A stretch of DNA of 14,799 nucleotides from Bacteroidales bacterium UBA932 (GCA_002293585.1 DBDM01000116.1:1-14799); one strand, 5' to 3'; positions 1 through 7,338 are shown, counted from the first letter of the stretch. Made by a program: numbers and translations. Notes: a model not told the origin generated them from the sequence alone.

Positions 1-1376
1 GCCTGCAAGAGGTTGAACTCCTCGTTCTCATATACCACTTTCTTCGTCATGCCGTAGGTGTTGAGCGGCTTGCCCCTGAGGCTGAACACCGCCTGTGTAT
101 TCACATCACGGCTTTTGGTGATGGAGCCGCTGGCCGAGTCTCCCTCGGTAATAAAAAGGGTAGATTGCGGCGCCAATTCATGCTTATCGCCGTAGTGAAC
201 GCGACAATCGCGCAGTTTTTTGTTGTGCAAATTGGCTTTTTTCGCCCGTTCGCGCGCCAGTTTTTGTATGCCTGAAATCGCCTTGCGTTCTTTCTCCGAT
301 TCCAATATTTTTTTCTGCAACACCTCTGCGGTATCAGGATGTTTGTGCAAATAATTATTGAGTTGTTCCTGCAGGAAGTCGAGCACAAAGTTACGCACCG
401 ACGGCCCATTGGGTCCCATATCTTTAGAGCCTAACTTCGTTTTGGTCTGCGATTCGAATACAGGTTCTTCTACTTTCACGCTAACGGCCGCCACTATGGA
501 ATGCCGGATATCTACCGGGTCAAAATCTTTCTTGTAAAAATCTTTGATGGTCTTCGCCACCGCTTCGCGGAAGGCCGCCAGGTGCGTCCCCCCCTGCGTG
601 GTATGCTGTCCGTTCACAAAGGACGAGATGGATTCGCCATATTCATTGCCGTGGGTAATCACCACTTCAATATCCTGGCCTTTGAGGTGTATAGGCGCAT
701 ACAGCGGCTCCTCTCCTATGTTTTCATTCAGCAGGTCGAGCAAACCGTTTTTTGAAACAAATCCAACGTCATTCAACGTAATCACCAATCCGGCATTCAA
801 GTAAGTATAGTTGCGCACCATTTGCTCCACAAATTCCATGTTGTAGGCATAATTGACGAACAGTTCATCATCGGCGGTAAAGCGCACCATCGTGCCGTTT
901 TTCTCGGTGGTTTTCGTTTCTTTTTTGTTTTGCAGATCGCCTTTGCAAAAAGCCGCGTAGAACGACTGCCCTTCGCGGAATGATTGTACTTCAAACGACG
1001 TAGACAAGGCATTCACCGCCTTCACGCCCACACCGTTCAATCCCACCGATTTCTTGAACACCTTGTTGTCGTACTTGGCGCCGGTGTTCATCTTGCTCAC
1101 CACATCCACCACCTTACCGAGGGGAATACCGCGCCCGTAGTCGCGCACCGTTGCTTCACGCTCGTTGATGGTAATCTCGATCTTTGTACCGAAGCCCATG
1201 GCGTATTCATCCACCGCATTGTCCATCACCTCTTTCAGCAACACATAAATACCATCATCCGGCTGGGAGCCGTCGCCCAGCTTGCCAATATACATCCCCG
1301 GCCGGCGGCGGATATGCTCGTTCCATTCAAGGGTTTGTATATGATCTTCGGAATAATTATGCAAGGCTGCTTCCAT
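1..1376 (-). CDS. parE: DNA topoisomerase IV subunit B, 5' part (cut by left window edge)
   Basis: This is the ATPase/TOPRIM subunit of type IIA topoisomerase IV, which decatenates daughter chromosomes with ParC. About 458 residues are present; the family is roughly 620-650 residues, so the C-terminal part lies outside the window. The GHKL ATPase domain shows catalytic E49 and N53 ([10 protein letters not shown]), D79 in DYGRGIP and the ATP-lid [12 protein letters not shown] at 112-123. The TOPRIM metal-binding EGDSASGS starts at E411 and is followed by [10 protein letters not shown] call ParE rather than GyrB because the [15 protein letters not shown] start and the [17 protein letters not shown] segment match the Bacteroidetes ParE type. 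The ATG at 1374-1376 is preceded by a TATCTTTG promoter box about 30 bases upstream, which supports this start and separate transcription from the gene before it. The ParE/GyrB distinction is from memory of the families, not from an alignment. Confidence 0.93.
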   Translation of the reverse strand, partial: MEAALHNYSEDHIQTLEWNEHIRRRPGMYIGKLGDGSQPDDGIYVLLKEVMDNAVDEYAMGFGTKIEITINEREATVRDYGRGIPLGKVVDVVSKMNTGAKYDNKVFKKSVGLNGVGVKAVNALSTSFEVQSFREGQSFYAAFCKGDLQNKKETKTTEKNGTMVRFTADDELFVNYAYNMEFVEQMVRNYTYLNAGLVITLNDVGFVSKNGLLDLLNENIGEEPLYAPIHLKGQDIEVVITHGNEYGESISSFVNGQHTTQGGTHLAAFREAVAKTIKDFYKKDFDPVDIRHSIVAAVSVKVEEPVFESQTKTKLGSKDMGPNGPSVRNFVLDFLQEQLNNYLHKHPDTAEVLQKKILESEKERKAISGIQKLARERAKKANLHNKKLRDCRVHYGDKHELAPQSTLFITEGDSASGSITKSRDVNTQAVFSLRGKPLNTYGMTKKVVYENEEFNLLQ

Positions 1377-1404
1377 CTTCGATTGTCTATTTTAAAGTAA
1401 CCTA

Positions 1405-1412
1405 CAAAGATA
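1405..1412 (-). promoter_or_regulatory. Bacteroidetes-type -7 box for parE
   Basis: On the minus strand this reads TATCTTTG, an exact fit to the Bacteroidetes -7 consensus TAnnTTTG, 28 bases before the parE ATG. I see no clear TTG -33 element at the usual spacing, so the promoter is predicted from the -7 box only. Confidence 0.55.
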
Positions 1413-1430
1413 GAAAAAAAATGGAGAGTT

Positions 1431-1456
1431 GATTGCTTCGTTCCTCGCAATGACGG
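1431..1456. repeat. Short dispersed REP-like repeat
   Basis: The minus strand contains ATTGCGAGGAACGAAGCAAT within a slightly longer element. It begins and ends with the 5-bp inverted arms ATTGC/GCAAT around a 10-base loop. The sequence resembles a short non-coding repeat (core CGTCATTGCGAGG...GAAGCAATC) that I recall as scattered through many unrelated bacterial genomes. It lies in the 133-base gap between the thioesterase gene and parE, upstream of the parE promoter box. Only one copy is in the window, so its repetitive nature here is from recall, not seen. Confidence 0.5.
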
Positions 1457-1509
1457 CGGAGAGTTATAAACAATGTAATATAATCACGTTATAATCAAAC
1501 CATTATCCA

Positions 1510-2265
1510 TTAATTAATCCAACGAGTTTTCACTCTTACCAGTTCTTTCTGGTCGCTTATGCGAATGACGGCCGAGAAAAAAGTATTTTCACCGAGCGCT
1601 TGTGTAGCCACATAATACTGGTCGCCCAACTTAGCCTGCTGCAAAAAATTCACTTCTATTTCACTGATTTTATGGGCCAGGGCAAATTCATAAGGAAAAC
1701 TATCCAACACCCACTGAATATAGCGGGTATTGTTCACATGCCGGTTCATGTCTATGTCGCTCAACATTACAGGATGTGTTTCCCCTGCCGGAGCATCGGC
1801 CGGGGCGGGCAGTTTGCCGGGTTTCTCTTCTATAGCATGCAGGCCGGTGGGAATAGGACAACGCTGTTTCATAATATCTACCCGCTGCGGCCGGCCGGTG
1901 GTACTACTCAGGATGTGCCATGCGGAAGTCGCCTTAAACAGTTCCGTTCCTTGCCGGTCGCTGCCCATGAAGTCACGATAGGCCGTGAGCAATTCCGGCT
2001 CTTTGCCCCAGGTTTGCAGGTGCAACTCGTCGTTCCACTGCGGATATTGACGGATGTGGACGTTCACTTTGGACAGTACCCAAAACTGATCTTTCTCCTT
2101 CAAGTGTTCATAGCCGAAATCCCAGGTGTTGGCATGTTCCCAAGCAATTTCCTGCAAAAAAAGGAACAGTCCGGGTATACTTAATTTCTTTTCCCAGTCC
2201 ACATAGTCGGTGCGCACGGGAAAAACAGCAGTAAAAACCTCAGGTAACGGGTTATTGAAAGTCAT
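1510..2265 (-). CDS. Acyl-ACP thioesterase (double hotdog fold)
   Basis: This 251-residue enzyme is predicted to hydrolyse acyl-acyl-carrier protein to free fatty acid, ending fatty acid synthesis in the cytoplasm. It has the two tandem hotdog domains of the FatA/FatB-like family (PF01643): the first at about 10-145, the second at about 165-250. The second carries the catalytic signature SDIDMNRHVNN, with D172, N174 and H176 matching the Asp-Asn-His set known from plant FatB. FWVLSK at 61-66 is the usual conserved segment of the first domain. Length is normal for bacterial members. The ATG at 2263-2265 follows a leader made largely of octamer repeats. Its upstream neighbours on the strand are plsC and a PAP2 phosphatase, so it sits in a lipid-metabolism group. 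Chain-length specificity cannot be read from the sequence. Confidence 0.9.
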   Translation of the reverse strand: MTFNNPLPEVFTAVFPVRTDYVDWEKKLSIPGLFLFLQEIAWEHANTWDFGYEHLKEKDQFWVLSKVNVHIRQYPQWNDELHLQTWGKEPELLTAYRDFMGSDRQGTELFKATSAWHILSSTTGRPQRVDIMKQRCPIPTGLHAIEEKPGKLPAPADAPAGETHPVMLSDIDMNRHVNNTRYIQWVLDSFPYEFALAHKISEIEVNFLQQAKLGDQYYVATQALGENTFFSAVIRISDQKELVRVKTRWIN

Positions 2266-2272
2266 AGCTAAA

Positions 2273-2304
2273 AAGTGACTAAGTGATTAAGCAACTAAGT
2301 GACT
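2273..2304 (+). repeat. Tandem octamer array, unit AAGTRAYT (4 units)
   Basis: Four consecutive 8-bp units read AAGTGACT, AAGTGATT, AAGCAACT and AAGTGACT, followed by a decayed AAGAAAAA. The array fills the thioesterase 5' leader, ending 8 bases before its start codon. The same unit recurs in opposite orientation at 4746-4809. The rest of the 98-base plsC-thioesterase gap holds only A/T-rich sequence and an 8-bp palindrome AACGCGTT near 2333. Confidence 0.8.
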
Positions 2305-2363
2305 AAGAAAAATATAATTATAACATCTGTAAACGCGTTAATTTGTAAACCGGGAACGAACAA

Positions 2364-3092
2364 CTAATACTTTTCCGGCGCCATTTGCCGGTGCTCGGCC
2401 AGTATCATGGCGTGCAATTTTTCGGCAAGTTCTTTCACCGACAGCCGGTCTACTTCCTCAACGGGAATTTCGGGCAGGACTTTGATATGAAAATTCTGTT
2501 TGCGCTTAATGGCATAACCCTTTTTCGGCATCACGTCGTAATTACCGTTCATCACCACCGGCAGGATGGCGGTGTGCGCAAGCTTGGCCGTAATGAATGC
2601 ACCGTCTTTGAAACGATGTACCTGTCCGTCTTTCGTACGGGTGCCTTCCGGGAAAATACAAACGCAAATATTGTGTTCGAAAAAGTATTTCGCACGGTTG
2701 ATCATATATTTCACGCTACTGCTGTCCCGTTTGATCAATATATCGCGGTGCATAAGGAGTGCAGGGCCGGCAAAAGGCACCCACACCGCTTCTTTTTTAG
2801 ACACCCATTTAAAGATTAGCGGGATATAATACATCAACACAATATCCAGCATTGACTGGTGATTAGACACGATAACGTAAGGTTTACCCTGCTTCACATG
2901 CTCACCGCCGCTGTAGTGAACTTTCCACCAAGGGTTCATCCAATAGTGCAGTTTAGCCCAAATGGTAGAATGCCAGTCGACAATCCTGCGCATGGGATCA
3001 AAAAGAAAAGTAAACAGCAATATGATCACCCCTGTGAAAAACATAAAGGTTTCCATAATGATGAGCATAGTCCAATAATAAAGTGCGTACAT
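2364..3092 (-). CDS. plsC: 1-acyl-sn-glycerol-3-phosphate acyltransferase (PlsC family)
   Basis: Predicted to add the second acyl chain to lysophosphatidic acid, giving phosphatidic acid at the inner membrane. The 242 residues contain the two hallmark blocks of the family: NHQSMLD (H78 and D83, the catalytic HX4D motif) and FPEGTR at 147-152, which binds the glycerol-phosphate. An N-terminal hydrophobic segment at about 9-31 anchors the enzyme. Length is normal. I keep the ATG at 3090-3092; a second in-frame ATG eight codons later (MLIIMETF) would also be possible and would still leave the membrane segment. No Shine-Dalgarno sequence is visible; the upstream 37 bases are a heptamer array. It lies after the PAP2 gene, fitting phospholipid synthesis, although acyltransferases of this fold can also act on other acceptors such as ornithine lipids. 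Confidence 0.9.
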   Translation of the reverse strand: MYALYYWTMLIIMETFMFFTGVIILLFTFLFDPMRRIVDWHSTIWAKLHYWMNPWWKVHYSGGEHVKQGKPYVIVSNHQSMLDIVLMYYIPLIFKWVSKKEAVWVPFAGPALLMHRDILIKRDSSSVKYMINRAKYFFEHNICVCIFPEGTRTKDGQVHRFKDGAFITAKLAHTAILPVVMNGNYDVMPKKGYAIKRKQNFHIKVLPEIPVEEVDRLSVKELAEKLHAMILAEHRQMAPEKY

Positions 3093-3093
3093 A

Positions 3094-3135
3094 ATTAAGA
3101 ATTGAAAATGGATAATTGAAAATTGAAAATTATGT
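3094..3135 (+). repeat. Tandem heptamer array, unit ATTGAAA
   Basis: Consecutive 7-bp units read ATTAAGA, ATTGAAA, ATGGATA, ATTGAAA, ATTGAAA and ATTATGT. The array spans the whole 37-base gap between the PAP2 gene and plsC, and runs into the PAP2 stop codon at 3130-3132. Period and base composition resemble the other arrays in this cluster, but the unit differs. Confidence 0.75.
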
Positions 3136-3702
3136 ATTAAATAGCGAACATTTTTTCGTCAAGTATTCAAACAACTTCCATATACACCAACCCACTATCA
3201 TGGCAAACAGGGCGCCGCAAATAAGGTCGAGCGGATAATGCTTGCCGACATAAATACGGCTATAGGAGACAATAGCCGCCCAACCGTATATTGTCCAACT
3301 GTACCATTTCTTCCGGAAAAGCAGGGAGGTAATAGCAGCCAAACCAAAAGTATTGGCGGCGTGATTGGACACAAAAGTAAAGCGTCCGCCACAGCCTTCG
3401 AGCAGGCGCACCATGCCTTCGAGGGCAGGCTCGTAGCAAGGGCGCAGGCGCTGTACGGTTTCCTTAAACAGATGTACGGCCAACTGGTCGGTGAGGGCGA
3501 AAGTGGCAATCACAGCCGACAATGCCAGCAGGCCCCAGCGCCAATCACGTTTCCAGAAGAGGAAAAAAATGATCATAATGTATAAAGGCACCCAGGAAAA
3601 ATTACCCGTAATGAATACCATTACCGGGTCAAGAAAGGCGCAATGCAGTCCATTCAAATACAAGAACAGCGACTGGTCTAAATGTATCAATTTATCCAAC
3701 AT
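3130..3702 (-). CDS. PAP2-family membrane phosphatase
   Basis: A 190-residue integral membrane phosphatase of the type 2 phosphatidic acid phosphatase superfamily (PF01569). All three family motifs are visible: KETVQRLRP (KX6RP, K80-P88), SNHAAN with H114 in place of the usual PSGH, and [12 protein letters not shown] with R149, H155 and D159. About five to six hydrophobic helices surround them. Likely substrates are lipid phosphates or undecaprenyl pyrophosphate; these cannot be told apart from the motifs. Its ATG (3700-3702) lies inside the last codons of obg, an 11-base overlap that points to co-translation. The next gene is plsC, so phosphatidic acid or a related lipid is a reasonable but unproven substrate. 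The stop codon sits inside a heptamer array, so the last residues may have been altered by the repeat. Confidence 0.88.
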   Translation of the reverse strand: MLDKLIHLDQSLFLYLNGLHCAFLDPVMVFITGNFSWVPLYIMIIFFLFWKRDWRWGLLALSAVIATFALTDQLAVHLFKETVQRLRPCYEPALEGMVRLLEGCGGRFTFVSNHAANTFGLAAITSLLFRKKWYSWTIYGWAAIVSYSRIYVGKHYPLDLICGALFAMIVGWCIWKLFEYLTKKCSLFNT

Positions 3703-4693
3703 CGGTACTACTGTTTAAGGTTTTCCAAAGCATATCTTTCAACAATTGGATATTATATCCGGTGAGGGAGGATATAAAAACATACGGCACTTTTTTGGGA
3801 AGATGAGGTTTCATTTCTGTCATCAACTCATCATCGAGCATATCGCTCTTGGTAATCGCCAGCACCCGTTGTTTATCCAGTAATTCAGGGTTATACTGTT
3901 TAAGTTCGTTCAATAATATTTTGTATTCCGTGAGAATATCTTTACTATCGGCCGGCACCATGAACAGCAGCATGGAGTTGCGCTCAATATGGCGTAGGAA
4001 GCGGAGTCCGAGGCCACGGCCCTCATGCGCACCTTCGATAATTCCGGGGATATCAGCCATCACAAAGGAATGTCCATCGCGATGCGATACGATGCCCAAA
4101 TTAGGTTCCAGCGTAGTAAAAGCGTAGTCGGCAATCTTGGGTTTGGCCGCAGACACCACGGATAATAAAGTAGATTTTCCGGCATTGGGAAAGCCCACCA
4201 AGCCAACATCGGCCAGTAGTTTCAACTCCAAAATAAACCAACCCTCTTCGCGCGGCTCTCCGGGTTGCGCATAGCGGGGCGTTTGGTTAGTGGCTGTTTT
4301 GAAGAAGGCATTGCCCATTCCGCCGCGACCTCCGTTGCAAAGGATTTTTTCTTCGCCGTCGTTGGTAATTTCAAATAATATTTCCCCGGTTTCCGCATTT
4401 TTCGCTACTGTTCCCAGCGGTACATCGAGGATAATATCTTTGCCCTCGGCGCCGGAGCGTAAAGCGCCGCTGCCTGCACCACCGGCCTCTGCTTTGATAT
4501 GCTTGCGGTATTTCAGGTGAATGAGCGTCCAGAATTGCGTATTCCCACGCAGGATAATATGTCCGCCGCGACCTCCGTTGCCGCCGTCGGGACCTCCTTT
4601 CGGCACAAACTTTTCACGGTGCAGATGCATAGAGCCTTTACCACCATCGCCGGAAGCGCAGAAAAGCCGTACATAATCAATGAAGTTGGACAT
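3692..4693 (-). CDS. obg: Obg GTPase
   Basis: A 333-residue ribosome-associated GTPase involved in 50S assembly and stress response. The N-terminal glycine-rich Obg fold (about 1-160) contains runs such as [12 protein letters not shown] at 33-44 and [11 protein letters not shown]. The GTPase domain shows G1 GFPNAGKS (167-174), G2 T193-T194, G3 DIPG (214-217), G4 TKSD (281-284) and G5 SSL (308-310). It stops just after the G domain, so the C-terminal OCT domain found in Firmicutes Obg is absent, as is common in this phylum. The ATG at 4691-4693 is preceded by a 102-base gap made almost entirely of short tandem repeats. The 3' end overlaps the PAP2 start, and adk and hpt lie upstream; this hpt-adk-obg order is familiar in Bacteroidales. 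Confidence 0.96.
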   Translation of the reverse strand: MSNFIDYVRLFCASGDGGKGSMHLHREKFVPKGGPDGGNGGRGGHIILRGNTQFWTLIHLKYRKHIKAEAGGAGSGALRSGAEGKDIILDVPLGTVAKNAETGEILFEITNDGEEKILCNGGRGGMGNAFFKTATNQTPRYAQPGEPREEGWFILELKLLADVGLVGFPNAGKSTLLSVVSAAKPKIADYAFTTLEPNLGIVSHRDGHSFVMADIPGIIEGAHEGRGLGLRFLRHIERNSMLLFMVPADSKDILTEYKILLNELKQYNPELLDKQRVLAITKSDMLDDELMTEMKPHLPKKVPYVFISSLTGYNIQLLKDMLWKTLNSSTDVG

Positions 4694-4704
4694 ACTAATG
4701 GGGA

Positions 4705-4739
4705 ATTTATAATTTATTATTTACTATTTATTATTTAAT
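4705..4739 (+). repeat. Tandem heptamer array, unit ATTTATT (5 units)
   Basis: Five consecutive 7-bp units read ATTTATA, ATTTATT, ATTTACT, ATTTATT and ATTTAAT. They end 12 bases before the obg start codon, so the array would be in the obg leader of an adk-obg message. Together with the adjacent octamer array it fills nearly the whole adk-obg gap. Confidence 0.75.
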
Positions 4740-4745
4740 ATACGG

Positions 4746-4809
4746 ATTTACTTATGCTCTTAGTTACTTAATTACTTAATTACTTAGTCACTTAGTTACT
4801 TAGTCACTT
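4746..4809 (-). repeat. Tandem octamer array, unit AAGTRAYT (8 units), entering adk
   Basis: On the minus strand eight units follow without interruption: AAGTGACT, AAGTAACT, AAGTGACT, AAGTAATT, AAGTAATT, AAGTAACT, AAGAGCAT and AAGTAAAT. The first unit and part of the second encode the end of adk (GTG ACT AAG TAA gives V-T-K-stop). The unit is the same as in the array at 2273-2304 but in the other orientation. Confidence 0.85.
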
Positions 4810-5383
4810 TTTCTATCACTGCGCAGATGGCAGCGAAGGTATCCTGCGGAGTTTTGTTGCCGTCAACGAAATGAAACTTACCCTGTGCACGGTAATAATC
4901 CATCACCACCGCGGTCTGTTCGTTGTAGTTTTTAATGCGGGTGTGAATAATACTGACATCAGCATCGTCTGCGCGGCCTTCAATTTCTGCGCGACGCTGT
5001 ATGCGTTTGATAATTGTTTCGTCATCGAGTTGAAGGGCGATCATCATATCAATTTTCGTATCATGGTCGGCCATTTCCTTATCAAGCATTTCCGCCTGTT
5101 TGGTGGTGCGCGGAAAACCATCGAAGATAAAACCTTTAGGCGACCGGGCCGCTTCAAGTTGTTCACGTACCATTTCGAATACAATTTTATCGGACACCAA
5201 GTGTCCGGCTTCTATCAGGTGTTTTATCTCTTCACTGAGCGGGGTGCCGCGTTTGATCTCATCACGCAGCATCTCTCCGGTAGAAAGGTGAATAAGCCCA
5301 TATTTCTCAATCAACATAGGCGACTGGGTGCCTTTACCGGCGCCCGGAGGCCCGAAAAGAACAATGTTTAACATGTTTCGCAT
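4796..5383 (-). CDS. adk: Adenylate kinase
   Basis: Catalyses ATP + AMP to 2 ADP in the cytoplasm. With the ATG at 5381-5383 it has 195 residues. The P-loop is GPPGAGKGT (11-19), STGEMLR at 34-40 and DGFPRT at 88-93 are AMP/ATP-site segments, and RRAEIEGRADD at 130-140 replaces the long zinc-type lid, so this is a short-lid form. A second in-frame ATG at 5372-5374 (MLNIVLFGPPG) gives 192 residues and places the P-loop at the usual distance from the N-terminus; it is at least as likely. The two starts overlap the hpt 3' end by 16 or 7 bases. The last residues and stop codon are made of octamer repeat units. Confidence 0.95.
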   Translation of the reverse strand: MRNMLNIVLFGPPGAGKGTQSPMLIEKYGLIHLSTGEMLRDEIKRGTPLSEEIKHLIEAGHLVSDKIVFEMVREQLEAARSPKGFIFDGFPRTTKQAEMLDKEMADHDTKIDMMIALQLDDETIIKRIQRRAEIEGRADDADVSIIHTRIKNYNEQTAVVMDYYRAQGKFHFVDGNKTPQDTFAAICAVIEKVTK

Positions 5384-5910
5384 AAAGTGTAAATATCTTT
5401 AAAATTACGCCCGAGGCCATCATAATCCAATCCGTAGCCGACAATAAATTCGTTAGGGACCGATATGCCCACGTAGTCAATTTTATAATTGCCTTTAAAA
5501 GCATCGGGTTTATATAACAGCGTAGCTATTTTTATTTGTGCAGGCCCTTTTATTCCCAGGTCGTTCAACAATTTCTCAACCGTTAATCCCGTATCAATAA
5601 TGTCTTCTAAAATAATTACTGTCCGACCTTTAATATTCGTGTTCAGGCCTATCAATTCCGACACTGAACCTCCTGACTGCGTTCCCACATAAGAAGCATA
5701 TTTGATGAACGACACTTCACAGGGTTTTTCAATCTGCTTCAGCAAATCGGCAGCAAACATGAAAGCGCCGTTGAGCAATACCAAAAATACCGGGACCTCG
5801 GTACCCATATCCTTGCTGATCTGCGCCGCTACCGTGTCAATTGCCCGTTGAATCTCACTGTTAGGAATCGATAACGCAAAAGTTTTATCATGCAAAGTAA
5901 CTTTTTTCAT
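5368..5910 (-). CDS. hpt: Hypoxanthine phosphoribosyltransferase
   Basis: Salvages hypoxanthine (and often guanine) with PRPP to IMP/GMP. The 180 residues show the PRPP-binding loop VIILEDIIDTGLT (98-110) with the acidic pair E102-D103, and the C-terminal FIVGYGLDYDGLGRNFKDIY typical of HPRTs, which contacts the purine base. Length is normal for bacterial Hpt. The ATG is at 5908-5910. It is the first gene of the minus-strand group hpt-adk-obg-PAP2-plsC and overlaps adk. It diverges from purE, so purine salvage and de novo synthesis share one 63-base control region. Confidence 0.95.
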   Translation of the reverse strand: MKKVTLHDKTFALSIPNSEIQRAIDTVAAQISKDMGTEVPVFLVLLNGAFMFAADLLKQIEKPCEVSFIKYASYVGTQSGGSVSELIGLNTNIKGRTVIILEDIIDTGLTVEKLLNDLGIKGPAQIKIATLLYKPDAFKGNYKIDYVGISVPNEFIVGYGLDYDGLGRNFKDIYTLCETC

Positions 5911-5928
5911 GAAAAGTATTTTAAATTG

Positions 5929-5936
5929 CGAAATTA
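5929..5936 (-). promoter_or_regulatory. Possible -7 box for hpt
   Basis: The minus strand reads TAATTTCG, seven of eight positions of the TAnnTTTG consensus, about 18 bases before the hpt ATG. No -33 element is clear. Weak prediction. Confidence 0.3.
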
Positions 5937-5940
5937 GTAT

Positions 5941-5948
5941 TATTTTTG
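5941..5948 (+). promoter_or_regulatory. -7 box for purE operon
   Basis: TATTTTTG fits the Bacteroidetes -7 consensus TAnnTTTG, 25 bases before the purE ATG. It would drive purE and the two outer-membrane genes behind it. A -33 TTG at the usual spacing is not evident. Confidence 0.5.
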
Positions 5949-5973
5949 CGGTCTGTAAAATTTATTTTTATTG

Positions 5974-6486
5974 ATGAAACCGCAGGTAAGCATAATTATG
6001 GGAAGTACTTCCGACTTGAAAGTAATGGAAGAGGCAGCTAAATTTCTGAATGACATGAAAATACCATTCGAAATAAATGCTTTGTCGGCACACCGGACGC
6101 CCGAATTGGTGGCCGATTTTGCTAAAGAAGCCCATAGTCGTGGCATTAAGGTAATTATAGCCGGTGCGGGTGGCGCCGCCCATCTTCCGGGAGTGATTGC
6201 CGCTTTTACTCCCCTGCCCGTGATCGGCGTGCCGGTGAAGTCATCAAATTCCATTGATGGCTGGGACTCAATGCTTTCCATATTGCAAATGCCTGCCGGC
6301 ATTCCGGTAGCCACTATGGCGCTCGACGGCGCCCGCAATGCCGCCATCCTCGCCGCTCAGATTTTAGCTACTTCCGATATAGATCTATTTGCCAAGATAC
6401 AACAATTCAAGCGCGACTTAGCCGAGAAAATAGCCACTGCCAATAAAGAATTGGCGCAAATAAAACATTACACTTTTAAAGTTTAA
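5974..6486 (+). CDS. purE: 5-(carboxyamino)imidazole ribonucleotide mutase (class I PurE)
   Basis: Converts N5-CAIR to CAIR in de novo purine synthesis. The 170 residues carry the class I signatures: GSTSD at 10-14, SAHRTP with catalytic H40, GAGGAAHLPG with H70, GVPVKSS at 85-91 and DGWDSMLSILQMP, which is the residue run of the bacterial mutase rather than the class II carboxylase. I start at the ATG at 5974; an in-frame TTG directly before it (5971) would add one residue and is unlikely. purK is not in the window. The two following genes are close behind (15 and 21 base gaps), so PurE appears to be cotranscribed with envelope proteins that have no evident link to purine synthesis. Confidence 0.95.
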   Translation: MKPQVSIIMGSTSDLKVMEEAAKFLNDMKIPFEINALSAHRTPELVADFAKEAHSRGIKVIIAGAGGAAHLPGVIAAFTPLPVIGVPVKSSNSIDGWDSMLSILQMPAGIPVATMALDGARNAAILAAQILATSDIDLFAKIQQFKRDLAEKIATANKELAQIKHYTFKV

Positions 6487-6501
6487 AAACGTTTAGACAT
6501 T

Positions 6502-7317
6502 TTGCACAGTTATGTTACCACTTTAACATGCCTGTTTTTTTTATTCTCCACTGTTTCCGCCTTGGGAAATTCATATCCCAAAAGTACGGCAAGCGTGGGT
6601 ATGGGAAACATTACCACACTTCGGGATGATGTGTGGTCGGCATTAATGAACCCTGCAGGCTTAGGCCTCTTGCATGGCGCTACAGCAGGGATCCAACACG
6701 AACAACGTTTCGCCATGCTTAACTTAGGCATGGACGTAGTAGCTGCCGGACTTCCTGTTTTAGGAGGAGGCTTAGGTATTTATTTATCCAACCTTGGTTA
6801 TGCCGGATATGGCGAAAACCAGGCCGGACTAAGCATCGGACGAAAATTGAGTAGCAATTTTTCCATTGGCGGAGGCGTGCACATACACTTGTTGCGCTTC
6901 CCGGATCAGTATCGTAACGCTACGGCCATTAGCGGCAATGTGGGGATGCACATTGCATTCACCGATCGATGGAATATGGGTGTATATGTTGCCAATGTCA
7001 GCTTTTCGCATTTCAACAACGAGCATGCCGACAAGCTGCCCGTGGTATTCCAGTGGGGTATGGGTTACCAGGCGACCGAAAATATTTTATTGTGCGCCGA
7101 GGTGGAAAAAGATGTGGCTATGCCCCTGCGTGTAAAAACCGGCGCCGAATGTTTTATCATAAAAACCTTGTCGCTGCGCGCCGGTGTACTATCTGCGCCT
7201 TTTGAAGTACACGGCGGCTTAGGATTTATTCATCGCAAGCTGCATATCGACTTTGCCGTACGTTATCACCCGGTATTGGGCGTATCGCCTCAGGCAGGGG
7301 TGAGCATAGACTGGTAA
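6502..7317 (+). CDS. PorV/FadL-like outer-membrane beta-barrel protein
   Basis: About 271 residues. A hydrophobic stretch TCLFFLFSTVSA near residues 9-20 looks like a signal peptide. The mature part begins with STASVGMGNITTLRDDVWSALMNPAGLG, a pattern common to Bacteroidetes outer-membrane barrels of the PorV/PorQ and FadL-like type (A-GMGN, DD-W, NPA-L). Alternating-polarity glycine-rich strands follow, and the protein ends in tryptophan, the terminal aromatic typical of barrels. The start is uncertain: there is no ATG between the purE stop and the signal peptide; the best canonical choice is TTG at 6502. The sequence after the purE stop reads KRLDI in frame, which would give a better charged n-region. 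No function is known to me; a type IX secretion role is not supported beyond family resemblance. The gene is followed by the HHH-barrel gene after 21 bases. Confidence 0.75.
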   Translation: MHSYVTTLTCLFFLFSTVSALGNSYPKSTASVGMGNITTLRDDVWSALMNPAGLGLLHGATAGIQHEQRFAMLNLGMDVVAAGLPVLGGGLGIYLSNLGYAGYGENQAGLSIGRKLSSNFSIGGGVHIHLLRFPDQYRNATAISGNVGMHIAFTDRWNMGVYVANVSFSHFNNEHADKLPVVFQWGMGYQATENILLCAEVEKDVAMPLRVKTGAECFIIKTLSLRAGVLSAPFEVHGGLGFIHRKLHIDFAVRYHPVLGVSPQAGVSIDW

Positions 7318-7338
7318 TAATCTCTCAATCGTATCAAC

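Noticed and set aside
101..409. Minus-strand 102-codon frame within parE
   Set aside because: Same strand but another frame; the ParE frame through here is open and carries the TOPRIM motif.
1600..2184. 194-codon plus-strand frame opposite the thioesterase gene
   Set aside because: It lies wholly antisense to a gene with clear catalytic motifs, shows no recognisable domain, and is a frame shadow.
5971..5973. TTG start one codon before the purE ATG
   Set aside because: The ATG at 5974 is conventional and leaves the PurE domain complete.
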